In this document: positions 32,401 to 47,400 of the stretch, in pieces
Layout: every line of letters begins with the position of its first letter
Position numbering within the stretch: position 1 is the first letter of the stretch
NCBI RefSeq assembly: GCF_008035925.1
Contig: NZ_CP036264.1
Location: 4,152,402-4,216,401 of the forward strand
Direction of reading: 5' to 3'
DNA: 64,000 bases
From: Stieleria maiorica
GTDB taxonomy: Bacteria > Planctomycetota > Planctomycetia > Pirellulales > Pirellulaceae
Position numbers and translations under genes: made by a program
Notes under the pieces: generated by a model
Database searches by the model: none
What the model was told of the DNA's origin: nothing
The model's input: only the letters and a program-made list of their open reading frames with translations

Positions 32401-35400
32401 GATATCGTCGCCGATGCCGCCGAATAGCAGATCGCTCGCTTGGCGGTCCGCACCACCGGTCAGCACGTCGTTGCCTTCCTCGCCAAAAATCCACTCTTCA
32501 TACGAGCCGCCGGCCAGCACATCATTTCCGGCACCTCCCAAAATGACATCGCGCCGCTGGTCGATGTTGTCCAGCAGAGGATTGCTGTAGTCATGGGGGG
32601 CAAATCTGACGGGGTCCGAGAGCGACTTCGACAACGGCGCATCGAATGTCGGAATCAACTCGTAGCGGGCAAAGTCTTGCGGACCGACGTCGTCGCTCCA
32701 GGTGACTTCCAAGAAATACTCTCCCGCACCCAGCGGCACGGGGCGTGTTTGTCCGTCGACGGTTTCGGAGGTCATCAAGGGAAGGATTGCGGAGCGGCCC
32801 AGGCTGCGCGTCGTTACCGTGGAATCCACGAGATCGCATGCGGAGCCGCCCAAAACGGATTGCGAGCAATATCGAATCGGGTGTTGCGGATCATCCGCCG
32901 AGTAAAGTGTGATCGAAACTCCCGCAGTGGCTGACAGCAAGTCCATGCGAATTGATGCACCGGCGCTGGCATCGTCGGCATCAAGCGCGAATCGATACCA
33001 ATCGGTGTCGAAACCCGAGTGAAGTGTCAAGTCGCTGACAATACCGATTTCCTGTTCCCGGAGACTCATTCCGCCATCGCCCAATCGGCTCGCGCCGAGG
33101 ACAGACTGGTTGAAGTCTGCGCGGTCATACCAATCGCGACTGACAAAGTCGATCTGGTAGCGGGTGGGTGTCAGGTTCGTCGTCACGTGCAGCAGGTACG
33201 TGCCGGCCACTAACGGAGAGACACCATTGCTGGAATCGCCGTCGGAATCGATTCCGGTTAGTGGCAGTCGATGCAGACTGCCCACCCGTGACGCCGACGC
33301 CAGGATCCGACCATCAAGATCCGTGAGCTCCAAAGTCAGGTCGTCATCTTCGGAAAGGCTGTACAGATTGATCGCATCGCCATCCATCGGGGCGGACGAT
33401 AATTCGAACCGGTACCAATCTTCATCCCGCGGATGATCGATGGTCAGCCCGATGGCCGACGGGTTGCGGTTCAAATCGATCAGCCCCAGATCGAACGGTG
33501 TGCCAAGCGCATCGTTGCGTGTCGGATGTTCCGTGCTGTCGATCAGGATCGGTGTGCCCGAGGTCGTCTTGATGACGTCATCTCCGTCTCCTCCGTCGGT
33601 CCAGACCGTTTTAATCACGGTGGGGCCGATCGTGACCTGGTCATCACCGTCCAAGGCGTCAACGATGATCGCCACAAAATCGCTTTCCGGCGGTAGCAGT
33701 CGGCTGATGTTGATTCCACCCGCACGGTCGACCACAGCCACTTGCCCTTCGACGAGCCCGAAATCATCCTGTGCGACCTGATTCAATGACGTGATGCTCA
33801 ATTCGGCCGGCGGACGGCCGTCGGCGGTTGGGGCAGATTCTGCGTCGCCGACGTCGACTCGAAAACCGAGGTGCTCCTGTTGCCCCCCATCGGTTGCCTT
33901 CAGCACCCGTTCGGCATGAACGTGATCACCAAGGCCGGCCTGGCCGATCCAGAAATTGATGTCGTCGATCAGGTCGTCGACGTTGCGGTTATCAACGGTG
34001 CCATGTTTCGCGATACGCTGGCCGCTGACAAATCCAAGCTCATCGCGAAGGACTTGAGTCGCCTGTGGTGAAAATGCGATCTGCAGAAATGACCCTTCAA
34101 GCAGATGCAGTGCGACCCTGCCGTCGCGATCGATTTCAGCTTTGACTCGTTGTGACAGCTCCGCATCAGAAATCGCCTGATTGATCACGGCGACCAATTC
34201 AGCGCCGGACGACGTATTCATGGCATCGACGCCAACCGTGATTTCGATCGGATCCTCGTCCAACAACAACGAAAACTCAGTGGCCGCGGACAAGGCCGGG
34301 GGCGCTTGGACGGTCCCGGTCAAAGCCGTCTCACGCGAATCGTTCACCGGCACGGTGATTGCCACCGGATCTTGACCGAGAACGCTAAGCGAAAATGTGG
34401 CGTCACCGCTCAGTTGGCCATCGGCAGGCATTGATTTGGCGCCGATCAGCCGGTAGTCGGTAAACGCATCATCGGGATTCCAGATGAAGTTGCCGTCATC
34501 GTCGACGGCGTCAAAATCCAGCTGAGCTTGGGCGTCAAACGTGAAGTTCCCGTTGTTGTTGGTCAGTCGAGTGATCAAGTGCCGGCCTTCCAGAAATCCC
34601 GGTTCGGTCACAAAGTCGACCGTGATCACATCGTCCAGATTCGTTCCGCTGTAATACCAAACCGCATCCGTTTCTCGTGCGAACGCTTTCCACTCGTCGC
34701 CGGCCAACGCGCCGTCGCGGGCCGAGAAAAGTTTTCCGTGGCGATCAAATAAACGGTCGGGATCATTCGGGTCGCTTCCATTTCCGTACAGAAAGTCGAG
34801 CACTGTTCCGCCGTACAGTTCGTCGGTCCTCGATTCGCCGAGGATTCGATTGAGTCCGGTGTCCTCGGGGGTTCGTGACAGATCGACGATGCGGATCCGC
34901 TCGTCGGTCGTGTCACTCGCTTCGGCGAGAATTTCGTAATCGACCGGGAATGCCTCGTTGTCGGTGATACCGTCTGCCGCGATTCCCACAACGACGATTT
35001 CGTATCTGCCCGACGGTAATCCTGACAGGTTGATGACGGCTTCGCCCCCGGCTTCCGACGTCACCGCACGCAGGCGTTGGCCGTTGATGGCGAATAATTC
35101 AAAGCTGATCTTTGATGTCGACGTTTGCGGTACCAGACGTAATCGATCGTCGCCGTCGGTCGCGGGGACGACGATGCGGAGCGATCCGTCGTTCATATCG
35201 ACCGGGGTTATCTCACGCAGGCCGCCCGATGCGATGACGTCTTGGATCGCGACGATCAGTCGGGCGGCGATCACATCAGGACTGTCGCCGGAGTCGAAGG
35301 CGACCGGAACGTTTCCTATGTTCGTCCCGTTGCCCGATCCAAGTTCGTCGAACTCAAAGCGGACGAGGGATGTTCCATCACTGATTTCCATGACCGAGGC

Positions 35401-38400
35401 GTCCATGATCTGGTCGCCACTGGGCACCGTTAGTAGCAACGGGTCGGCCAAGGATTGCGAGATCGAAGTTGCACCGACATCGACGGTGACCTGGGCATTC
35501 GGATTCAAGGTAAAACGGAACCGGTCCGCTTGAATCGGATGGGCCAACCGCATCCCCACGACACGGCGGAGCGACTCGAGGTTGCCCAACTCTGCATCTT
35601 GTTCATAGTCGTTGAACAATTGGCCCGATCCATCGGCAAACACGCCGAAGGAGCTGCCGATCTGATCGAGTGTCGACGCATCGCGATTGGATTGACGGCT
35701 TAAATCGATGACCTCCGGATCAGGATTCATCGACCAGGCGAACAACTGATTCGTACCGATACCGCCGATCAAATCATCGTTGCCCGCGCCTGCGAACAAG
35801 ACGTCGTGGTCGACGGGACGCCCGACCAACGAACCGCCGTCGCCCCGCAAGCGGTCGTTGCCGCCGAGGCCATAAACGAAGTCACTTCCCGAGCCGCCGT
35901 CGATCCGGTCACGGGCATTGGTGCCTTGTAAATAGTCATCGCCCGGACCGCCGTCGATCATGCCCACATAATCATTTGACCTGGCCGACAAAACCGCAAC
36001 GTCAACGGCATTGCGTCCTTGCACAAACTCGATTCGGTCGTTGCCGACCAACCCGGCGAGATGAATTTGTTCAATCAACGGTCGACTGGGTGCCGGAGTC
36101 AATTCAACCGACGCTCCAACGCCTCCCAGATTGAAACCACCGAGTTTTGACTGGACGACTGCCGAATTGATCGAATCGACGGCCGCGTTGGCAATCGTGA
36201 CGGCGGAGTCGCCCCGTTTGAAGCGAATCGGTTGGTGGACATCGTCGGTGCCGTTTCCCGGCCCATCCGAAACGTCTTCAAATTCAAACACCAACGGTGT
36301 GTGAGTTCCGTCGCCGATTGAGAATGTTTGGCCATCACTGATCGCCGACCCGATCGGAAACAGCAACTCCATCGGATCGGTCCCCGTTGCCGAAACCGAA
36401 GACGTCTGTTGATCGAACGAAAGTGTCGCGGAGTCGCCGACGAATCGCCAGGTTGCCATTGACGTCCGCAGGGAAAGCTCCGCGGGGTCAACGTCGCTCG
36501 GCATGATGCCGGACGGTATTTCACCGATGTCGACAATCAATTGTTCTTGTCCGGATTGCTCCGCACCGAACCGCAACTCGTTTTGCGTGATGGCATTTGC
36601 TGCGGACAATTGAAGGCTTGCATGACGTCCGAGTCCGCGGGTGAGAATCGCGATCTGATTTCCCAAGCCGATTGCCTGGACCATTCCGGTGATTTCCGGA
36701 CGTTCATCGATTGCGGCCGTGATGTCGGCCGCCAACGCGGCGATACACCATTGCGGTGAATCTGCATCACACTCGGTAGCGTTTGCGATCGTTTCGGATC
36801 GTCGTACGATCACCGGTGCTGAAATGGATTCATTAATTGTGAGGGTGAAGAACGCGTCACCCGACAGAACACCGCCGGTCGCGACCGAGAGTTCGGGGGC
36901 CGACAGGATCGCGACCTCCTCGGAGATTCGGAGAAAGTCATCTTCACTGGTTCCCCGGGCCGACAGTACGTCGGTCGCGTTGTCGTCGTCAACGATGCCG
37001 TAGTGGCCGTCGAACTCATCACCCAACTCGGTGTACTCGGCGCTCGTGTCGAGAATGATGATGTCTCTACCGCCATGGCCGAACAATCGGTCCCGGCCAT
37101 TTTGTCCTTCGATGCGGTCGGAATCAGGTCCGCCGACGATAAAGTCGCGACCACCTCCGCCGTAAAGCTTGTCCGCTCCGGGGCCACCGTCAATCCGATC
37201 ATCGCCGCCGATCACCGCCGCGTCCGGGTTGACCGATGACTCGGGGTTCAATTCATTGACGGGGCCGCGTTGAATGTCGCCGTAAATCGTGTCATCCCCG
37301 CCCTCTCCGAGCAGGTAGTCCTGACGCAGATTTCCGGACAGGATGTCACCATCTGGCCCCCCATGCAATTCGTCACCAATCTTGGATTGTTCGTCCAGTT
37401 GATTGTCGGCGTAGGCGTACAGGCGATCGGTTCCTGGGCCACCGAACAATCGCTGACCCTGTTGGATCGTGCCCGGCCCGTCGAAGGTGGCGTTGCTGCC
37501 CGGACCGGCAATCAGCGTGTCATTTCCGAGTTCGCCCAGCAACAGGTCGATCCCGGCGTCGGCGAACAGCACGTCGTCGTTTCCGCCGCCGCGAACCACG
37601 TCGTTTCCCTCGCCGCCACGCACCATGCGGTCCGCTCCGGCTCCCGCGTCGACGTAGTCGTTCGCGCCCTCGCCGTCCAACGTGTCGGCGTCGCCACCGC
37701 CGAACAGCCAATCGCCATCCGGACCGCCATACAGCGTGTCTTCACCGTCGCCTACGCTTCCAGGAACCGATAATTGTTGCCCTGCTTGAATGACTTCCAG
37801 TGGAATGATCCGCCACTGGTTGATGGAGTCGGCGATCAGACCGAACGGGGTTGGTGTTGCGGTTTCTGCCTGCACGAACTCCATCGGCAGCACAAAGTCA
37901 TCCGATTGCGACGAGGTCAGGTCCCACATCGCGTGTGAGAAGAGTTCGGTCCCGCCCCAAAGCAAATCGCGACCGCTGCCTCCGAACAAAGTGTCATTGC
38001 CAATGTCACCGACCAACAAATCGTTTCCTGAATCGCCGGCCAGGTTGTCGTCTCCACCTTGTCCAAGAATCGTGTCATGATCGGGGCCGCCGCGCAGGGT
38101 GTCTCCCTCGCTGCCGCCCTCAATCAAGTCGTCCCCGGCCCCCCCGTCGACCGTGTCGGCCCCGGATGCGCCGAAGATTCGGTCGTTCTCGTTTCCACCG
38201 TGAATTGTGTCACTGCCGGCCTCGCCGAAGATCGTGTCTTCGCCGGCTTCGCCCCACAAAACGTCATCCCCCGCCCCACCATAGATCGTTTGCCGTCCTG
38301 GTCCGGCAAAAATGGTATCGGTACCCGAGTCGCCATAGATTTCGAACGGTCCGGTTTGCGAGTGATTGACCATAACGGTGAAATGGTCGTCGTCGGTGTT

Positions 38401-41400
38401 GCCTCGAATCTCGATCCGCGGGCTGTTGATTGTCCCGGCAATCGAGCTGGTCGTCCCGATTCCGGTGTCTCGGTTGCCGAAATCCGCTAGAAGGATGACT
38501 CCACCCGGAGCGAACACTTGACCGCCTGCCTGGCCAATCACGTTGTCCCCGACCTGGAACAAGACCGTATCGGTGTCGGTCATGATGCGACTGGAGGAGG
38601 TCCATTCAAGGTCGCTGCCAGCCGCGGCGGTGTCGGGCACGCTCAGTCGTATCGGGCCGCCGGTGGAGTGGATGTCGCCGACGCGGAGTGCGCCAGGGGT
38701 TTCCGTGAGGTAGATGCCGGAGGTCGCCTGGGCGTCCACCTTGCCCACGGAATATCGCGATGAATTGAGATCAAAGTCATTGTTGCTCAACCCAATGCTT
38801 CCACCGCCGGCGAACAAATCAACGTTTCTTGCTTCCACATTCGCTTGTGCGCCGGGACTGGCATCCAGAATCGCGCCGGTCAATGCCGTGAGCGTCACGT
38901 CGCCGAACGAGGATCGCACGCGATCGACATAAAGGTTGCCGGTCACCTCTGTCAGGTAGGTGTTGTTGCGGGCTTCAGCGTTGATCAGTGAAGATTCCAG
39001 ATGGAGCGGCCGCGAACCGCTGCCGATTCCTCCCAGCGGAGCACTCAAAAAGATCTCCGATCCGACGAGATCACTCGCGACGTCCCCAAAGGCGTCCAGG
39101 ATGGAACCGCCGTTGGAAAACAACTGAATACTTTCACCGGTCGATGTCACGGCGCCCAACCGCAAATCGCCCGTTGTTTCTGTGATAAAGATGCCTTGGG
39201 CCGCTTGTGCGTTGACGTGGCCGGTTGAATAGGACGAACTGTTGATTTCCAAACGATTGTCAACTGATCCGATGGTCCCGCCGTTGGCGGTGAGGTCGAT
39301 GTCAACCGCACGGATTTTTGAGGTCGAGGAAACGTCTTCAATGGAGCCGGAGGCAGTGACGGTGGCGGTACCTTGGGGGGCGTTGATCGCGTTGGTACGT
39401 TTCAGCAGCAAGTCCCCGTGATCGACGTTCACCGTCACGTTACCGCCTGACGATTGTGCGCGGTCGACCTCGTAGGTTCCCGGAACGACGCGTGTTCGGC
39501 GTGCGTTGTCAAGAATCATGCCGCTGGAGAAACGGACATCGATCAGATCGTCGGCACGCACGTCAACCGAAATACCTTCGACGCGATCCGTGGAATCGGA
39601 GGCCGAAGACTTGGAATTGATCCCGGTCACGCCCAGCCGGACGTCATCACCAGAGACGGCTCGCACGACCGCGTTGGAGGGTGCACCTTCGGTGCGTACA
39701 AGCCGAACGGCGAATCGTTCGGAAGTGCTGGCGCCGATATCGTCTGCAAAGGCATCCAGATACAGACGCCCCTGATCACCGATTTCCAAATAGGCGCCTC
39801 CCAATGTTCTTAGGGCACCGCCACGGTTGGCAATGTCAAATGTCGCCGACAAGTTGCTGATCGGACGGGTGAAGATCACGTCGCCGTTGCCATTGTTTTC
39901 GACGTCCAGCCGCGATGACCGGACCGTTTCATCGAATGCATAGCGACCGCCTTCACTGAACTCGTAGACCACGTCCGGCTCACCCTGGTTGTCGGCGACC
40001 ATGTTGACCCGTTGAATGACCAGGTCTTTGTCGGAGTTGTTTTCCAGCAGGATTCGACTGGTGAGCTTGTTTAGGATTAACAAGGCGCTACCTGTCACCT
40101 CGCCAGCGGGTGCCAGGAAACGCATTTTGGCAAGGCGACCATTGATGATGTCTCCGACGATGATCGCGTCGCCGGTTTCGGATGCCGGAATATTGCTGGC
40201 CGGGTTGACCGACCCGCCGGGGTCGACGACCAAGAACCGGTCGGCACCCAGCGCGGAATCTGAGATCTCGCTGTTCAGATCAATCCGATCTCGCTGGCGC
40301 AGTCCCAACCCTCCCGTGGTGGAGAGGACTTGGGTTGTGGGAATCACTTCTTCCACAAAATCGATCACCGTTCGAGTCACCGTTTCGCAGAAGTCCTTGA
40401 TTCCGCCCGGCAACCAGCTGCAAATTTCCTCGGTGATCGTGCGTACCACTTCAATCACGCGTGTGATGAAGGTCGTCGCTTCGGCCACGGGATTGCGAAC
40501 CAGCAGATAGTCCGATTCGGCATGGACGGTCAAATCTGCACTTGCGATTTCAGAACCGGTTGCCGATCGGACTTCCGAATCGACCAAGACGGTTCCTGCT
40601 GCGTGAGCCGTGGCCGTGCCGATGATTCCCAATGCTTCGGCATTGGAATTCGCGTCGGAGACAACGTTGCCGTTGAGCTGCTCGTTCGTGGCTTCGATCA
40701 CCAGACGCCCGGTACCCGCGATCTCCGCATTGCTACCGATATCGATCAATGCAACGCTATGGTTTCCGCTACCGCCGATACTGAATCGGGTGATCGCATT
40801 GGCGAACGCGCCTTCGACGTCGACTTCGGCACGAGCCACCGACGCTGCATTGCCTCCTACCCGATTGTCCGATTCGATGCGAACATCAAAGCCGGTCACG
40901 CTGGCGCCGGAGCCGATGTTGACGATCGCGTCGGAATCGACAAAGACATCGACCAAGGCGGTTGCAGTCGCGGCCGTCGCTCCCTCGGACGTCATTTTTC
41001 CGTCCACGTCCAAAAAGACGTCCGTATCGGCAATCAATTCGACCTGATTTCCGCCATGGATCTCCGCGTTGGAGGCGACATCGATGACAGAGGAGTTGAA
41101 GACAACGACGTCGGTGGCACTTCCGCCGGCGGAAAGAATGGACGGGACGTTGGTGAACGCCTCGGCGATATCGAATTCAAACAGACTTTTGAGAAAATCG
41201 CCGATGGTATTTCCCACGCCACCTTCGACCAAACTGGACACGTTCGAATCGGCTTCGGAAAACAGGATGACGTCGCGGTCGGCGTTGATGTCGGCAAACG
41301 CATTGATGTTGATGTTGGCCGCGGTGTCGAGATAGGTTTCCGCTTGGGTCGATCCCGCCGTCAGCAAGCCGCCCGCTTTGCCGAGGGAGCGTACTCGTGT

Positions 41401-44400
41401 GTTGTTGTCAACTTGCGAAAATATCTCGACCGTACGTTCGGAGAACAAATTGGCATCGTTTCCGACGACCGCGTCGGTGTAGGCCCGCGAATCGACAAAC
41501 GCTTCGGCGCCGATTCCGCTGGCCAATGGACCACCGGCCGAGGCGTTGGAAAGCGCCTCGGCGGCATAGCCAGACAGGTTCTGATTGAGCGTCGCGATGA
41601 CATCGATCTCATCACCGGCATTGATGTTTGTCGATTCTCCCACCTCCGCCAAAACCGACGGAAAAGCGTCGGCAACCGCGACGGACTTCCCGAGATTGAC
41701 GCCTCCAAGTGCACGCCCTTGGGCATCGGCATAGGATTGGGATTTGCCGTGCGCTTCAATTTCGACATCCCGTTCCGCCTCGATCGTCACATTTTGACCG
41801 ACCCACGCCTGGACCGTCGGATCGACAAGCGATTTTGCGTCGGCGCCGGCACCATTGATGATTCCTGCCGATGCCGCAGTGGCATCGCTTTCGGCGACGT
41901 CCGAGGCATCAGATCGAACGATCACGTCGCGTCCGGCGTTGATGTTGGTCGCCGATCCCAGGTAAGCGACGGTTGTCGAATCCAACGAGGCGTCGGCCAC
42001 ACTGGTCCCGACCGCTCCGGCGATTCCGAGCGTCTCTCCATCGGCAGTCGCCTCGGACCGATTATCGGACTCCGCATACACCGAAACATTGTTGTCGGCG
42101 TCAATCGTCGCATTGCTGCCGATGTAGGCGTAAAGTTCGTGAGCGACATCCGCGTCGGCGCTGGCTCCGACGCCCGCGGCCAATCCGCCGCTTGTGGCCG
42201 CCGCATCGGCCGCGGCACGATTGGTCACCTCGGCGCGGACGGTCACATCGTTTGCAGCGTTTACATCACCGTTGATATATGCGGTGGTGCTGCCGCCCAC
42301 ATCCGCATCGGGATCACTCGTGCCGACGCCCAAGATTCCCGCCGCCAAGCTTCTCGCTTCGGCATCGGCAGAATTCTTTGACAGGGTCGAAACGAGGATG
42401 TTCCCGCCGGCAGCAAGCACAGCCGGAGCGGAGATTCGACTGGTGACCGAGGCGTCGGCGTTGGCATTCGGATTGGCGCCGAAGGCGCCGACAAAAATGG
42501 CCCCCCCGGACGCCCGCGCGGTCGCGTCGGTTGTGTCGGGGCGATGGGTCGCTCGGATCGAGACGTCGCCGCCGGTATTCACCCGACCGCCAAGAATGGA
42601 AGCCTCGACAATCGGCGACAGGTGTGAAGTCGCTTGCGACTCCCCCGCAGTCGCACCGAACGCAACTGCGATTCCGTTGGCTGTCGCGTTGGCGTCGGCC
42701 GAATTCGACGTTGCCGCGACCGTCAGATTGCCGGTCAGGTTGAGCAACGATCCGGTGTCCAAGAATGCGTTGATCGTCGGATCGTATCGGACATATGCAT
42801 TCGAGGCTTGACCGCTAAGGATGCCTCCGGAAAGCGACCTGGCATCGGCTCGCACCCAAGCGTTGTCGTCGTCGGCACGAATGGTCAACGATCCGGCGGT
42901 GACATTCGCGGCCGAAGAGGCGGTCGTTGCGCCGCCCGCGTCGGCATCCGCAGCGGTGCTTCCGGCTGCGGCGATGCCACCGGAGAGTTGCCCTGCATCC
43001 GCAGTTGCACTGCGGTCGGTGTCGGCATCGACGATCACACCTGTCGTCGCCCGGATGGTGGCATCACCAAGGAAAGCCCGGTCCGTGCCTGTCAGCCGCG
43101 CATCGGCCGAGGCGGCATTTCCCGAAAGTAGTCCTGCTCCGAAAGCGCGGGCGTCCGCATCCGCATCGCGATCGTTGTCCGCGGTGACACTGACACGATA
43201 GGCAGTCAGGCTCGCGCCGTCGTTGATGGACGCCGTGACGGAATTCCTCACGCGGGCGATCGCGTCGGAGGAAGCTAGCGATGCCAGGCTGACTCCGATC
43301 TGGCCGCTCAACGCGTCGGCGCGACTGTGCCCGTCCGCGTCAACTGTGACGTTGCCCGACGTGGTGACCTGGGCGGAACCGATCGATGCAGTGACATCCA
43401 GATCGACGTCCGCATCCGCCCTGATGATGTGCCCGGAAACCAACGTCAGTCGTACGGCTTCGCCACTCGCGTCCGCATGGCTGTTAACGGAATCGGCTTT
43501 GACGGTCAAACTTCCCGCATCGATGGTCGAATTGTTGCCGATCTGAGCGACAACGGTTCCTTCGACCACCGCGTCGGCACTCACCTGGCCACCACTGAGC
43601 AAACGAATCGCGAGTTCTTGCGTTTTGGCCGTCGCGGTATTCGTTGGGTTGAGAGCCCGGAAGGAAACGTCGCCCGTCACGTCGATGATCGAATTCGATC
43701 CGGTATGGGCCGATACATCGTGGGATGAGATGGCTTCCATCGACGCGAAACTGAGGTTGGCACCCGAAATCCCCAACGTCCGGCTGCCCACGTCGGCGGT
43801 ATTGCTGGCCGATGAGACGACGTCGATGTCGCGACCGGTCACGCGTGCGGCGGAACCGATGTAGGCACGCGTCGTGCCGTCAACCTTCGCTTCCGTGTTG
43901 GCAAACGAAATATTCAACCCCGTCAGTGAAAGCTGTAGTTCGTCCAGGTAGGCGTTGTTCGTTGATTGAGCATCGAGTTTCAGGTTGCCGTTGACAAGAT
44001 CGACGACTGAGTCATCGCGCACGAAGGCTTCGGTAACATGATCCGTCGACACGTTTTTGGTGGGAGCGGAAACGGCGGCTCCGGCCACCTGCAAAAAGAA
44101 TGCGTCGGACGTGGCAACGTTATTCGATCGCGCCGTGACGTTGACGTTCGAGGCATTGACGTCGAATGCTCCGCCCAAGAATGCTCGCGTGTTGCCCGAC
44201 GTCTTGACGTCGGGGCTCATGACTTCGACGGAGAGTTCTGCGACGCTAAATCCGATCTCGTTCACGCGTGCCAAACTGTCCGAACGGGCGTCCAGTACGA
44301 TCGTCCCGCTGGTGACGGTCAGTTCGCCGGTGTCCAGACCGGAATTCGAAACACCCAGTCCCGGGCCGATGTAGGATTCAACATCGTGCGAGGTGTCGAC

Positions 44401-47400
44401 GTTCAAGTGTGCAACCTGCAATGAGGTGCCCGCGATTTCAAACGAGAACGTTTCGACGCTCGCGCGATTGTTTTCCGAAACGGCCGAGAGATTCAACGCA
44501 CCCGCATCGACCCTTGCACCGTGGTTGAGAAAAGCACGCGTCTTGCCGGCCGAGCTCACATTCGTTTCGGCATAGGACAAATCCAGCCCCGCGATTCCGA
44601 AGGTTGTGGACAACAATGTGGCGTGATTTCGTGTCGTCGTCGAATTCAGGTTCAGTGCGCCGCTGACGCGAAGGTCAGCATCGGCACCGACAAATGATTC
44701 ATTGGTGTGATCGGTCGAAATCGATTTCTTCGGGACGCTGATTCCCGCACCCTTTATTTCGATCGCGAGCGCTTTGGTGGTGGCACGGTTGTCAGAAGTC
44801 GCCGCGACATTCAAGCCCGCGGAGTTGAACGTAAACGCTCCGCCGACATAGGCGCGAGTCGCGCCACCGGTCGTCACTTCGGGACTGACGGCCTCCAGCG
44901 AGTATCCCGCAAGGTTGATGCCGATTTCATCGATGGTGGCCAAGTTCGTGGAGTCCGCGTCAACATCGATCGAACCACTGGTGGCTTGGATCCTTCCCGC
45001 CGCTACACCGTCGCTGGAGGTTCCGCCACGGGGGCCGATGTACGATTCAACGGTATGGTCGGTCCGCGCGACGAGGTTCGAGAGCTGGACTTTCGCGCCG
45101 GTTCCGGTGAGTGAGAACGTGTTGATCAACGCCTGGGTGTTGTTCGATTTAGCGTCCAGATCCACTCCCGAGGCGACGATCGATGCCCCTTGGTCGACGA
45201 AGGCTCTCGTTGCGCCGGCGGCATTCACCGTTGCCTTCAGCACCCCGATATCGAACCCGCTGATGCCGATCGCGGTGGTCGTATTGGATGCATGGTTCCG
45301 AGACGTGATCGCACTCAACGTCAGAGCGCCGCTGGAGAGTTCCACGTCGGCGCCCGCTCCCACAAATGATTGAGCCTCGTGGCTGGTACCAATCGAATGT
45401 GCGGGCGCGCTGATCGATGCGCCGCGGATCGCTACAGCTAATGATTCCGAAACCGCTCGACTGTCGGCATCACTTTTGATTTCCACCGCAGCAGCATTGA
45501 CCAACAGGCCACCCGCTCCCAGGTACGCCTGTGTTCGACCTCCCGTGTTGACCGACGGCGAGAAGGCTTGAAAGTTGAACCCGGCCACGTCGAGTGTGGT
45601 TTCGTTGACGCGGGCCAGATTCGTAGAATTTGCCGAAACCGCGATGGCGCCCTGATCCGCCGTGACGGTCGTCAGTGGGACAAGTTGATGTCGATCACCG
45701 CGGGCTGGTGGAGACGAGAGGGCGATGGCGTTGCGGCCCAGCACGGCATCGGCTTTGGTTTCGTGTATCCAAACCAGGTTTTGATCGATCGCCAGTGACA
45801 CATAGTAGATGCCTCCGTCGTTCAACCCTCCAATCGCCTCGTCGCCACGCGCTCGATAGCGGATTTGATCCCCCGTGCGATAGTCGGTGACAGACTCTAA
45901 TGTGATCGAGTTCAGCGTGATGGAGTCGAGGCGATGGCCGGTACCGAGTTCTGCATCGACGGTCAGGTCGATCGGGGCTTCGCCAGTCATCGCATCGGCC
46001 TGAGACCTGTGCAAACTGATCCGCAAATTGTCAACATCGACCAAACGGACAAAATAGAGGCTGCCGTTTTTCAAGCCGCCGATGTCTCGGTTGTCGCCTC
46101 CGCCCTTGCGATAGAAAAATGCACCTCCGTTTTCGAAACCGGTAAGATCGCCCAATTGAATGATGTTGGCATCGGGATCGACGGCGGATGCCGGGTCGAA
46201 CGCTTGAAAGGCCGTGTCGACGTCGTCCGTTGACTCGAACGTCTGGTCGGTCGAATCTGCGTCGATAAAAGCGTTGACAGTATGCTCGGTATTTGCGTCG
46301 ATTTTTGCCGTGTCGATCGACAGCCCGCTGTAGCCGAGTGTGATGGCTCGGGATTCGGCAAGGTTATTCGCGGCATTGGAATCAATGTGAACGGTCTTGG
46401 CGTCAACGGCGGCTCGATCGCCGATGTAAGCGCTCGTCGATCCTGCCGCATTGAGATCGGTCTCGATCTCCGAGAGACTCAGACCGGCGATCCCGAGCGA
46501 GGCGGATTCCAAGGTGGCTTCGTTACGAGACGTGGTGGCTGATAGATCAAGCCCGCCGCCGATCACGTTGATGTCGGCACGAGGTTGGACAAAGACACGG
46601 ACATCATTCGCGGTAGAAACATTGGATTCCGCAATGTTTTGGCCGAGTTCCGTCACTTGGAACGACATCACCTTGGATTGTGCACGTACGTCGGCGTCGC
46701 CGTTGAGGTTGACCGTACCGGCGGTGATCGCGTAATCACCGCCCAGGGAGGCGGACGTTTCTCCCCCCGTCGTGACGTTGGGCAACACGCGTTTGATCGA
46801 CAACGTTGACAGGTTGAAACCGATCTGATCCACGACGGCGAGACTTTCAGAACGGGCATCGACCGTCAACGTGCTCGTGCCGACGTCGATCACACCACGC
46901 AGGGTCCAATCGGGTTCCGTCCCTGGCGCCGGTCCGATGTGACTTTCCACCTTGTGATTGGTTTTTGCCACCAGATCGATCGCTTCGACCGAAGCGCCGG
47001 TCTGTGTGAGTGTGATGGTATTGATCGCTGCGCGGTTGTTCTCGCCGAGGGCACGGACAGCAAGAGTATCGGCTTGGATCATCGCTCCCTGTTCCACGTG
47101 GGCGCGAGTCGATCCGCCCGCATCGACCGTGGACAGTGTTTCGCTAATCTGCAGACCGATGATGCCCAAGTTCGTTACGTCTATCAACGCTTCGTTGCGG
47201 ATTGTTTCGGCACGGACGTCAAGGCCGGCGTTGTTGACGGCGATCTGTGCACCTGGCGCGACGAAAGCTCCCGTTCGGTGATCGGTTGTGACGGAGGTCG
47301 CGTCCGCGCCGCAGTACCATGGCGGATCTTCTCCGGCCGGAGGGACTTCCGTGCAAACGACTCCGGTGACCTCAATCCCCAGCGATTTTGAGAGTGCGAT

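Noticed and set aside
40330..42381. Long plus-strand open frame (683 codons) inside the giant gene
   Set aside because: It is antisense to well-formed 53-residue repeats; high GC and the regular codon use of the real strand keep the opposite frame open. It has no domains of its own.
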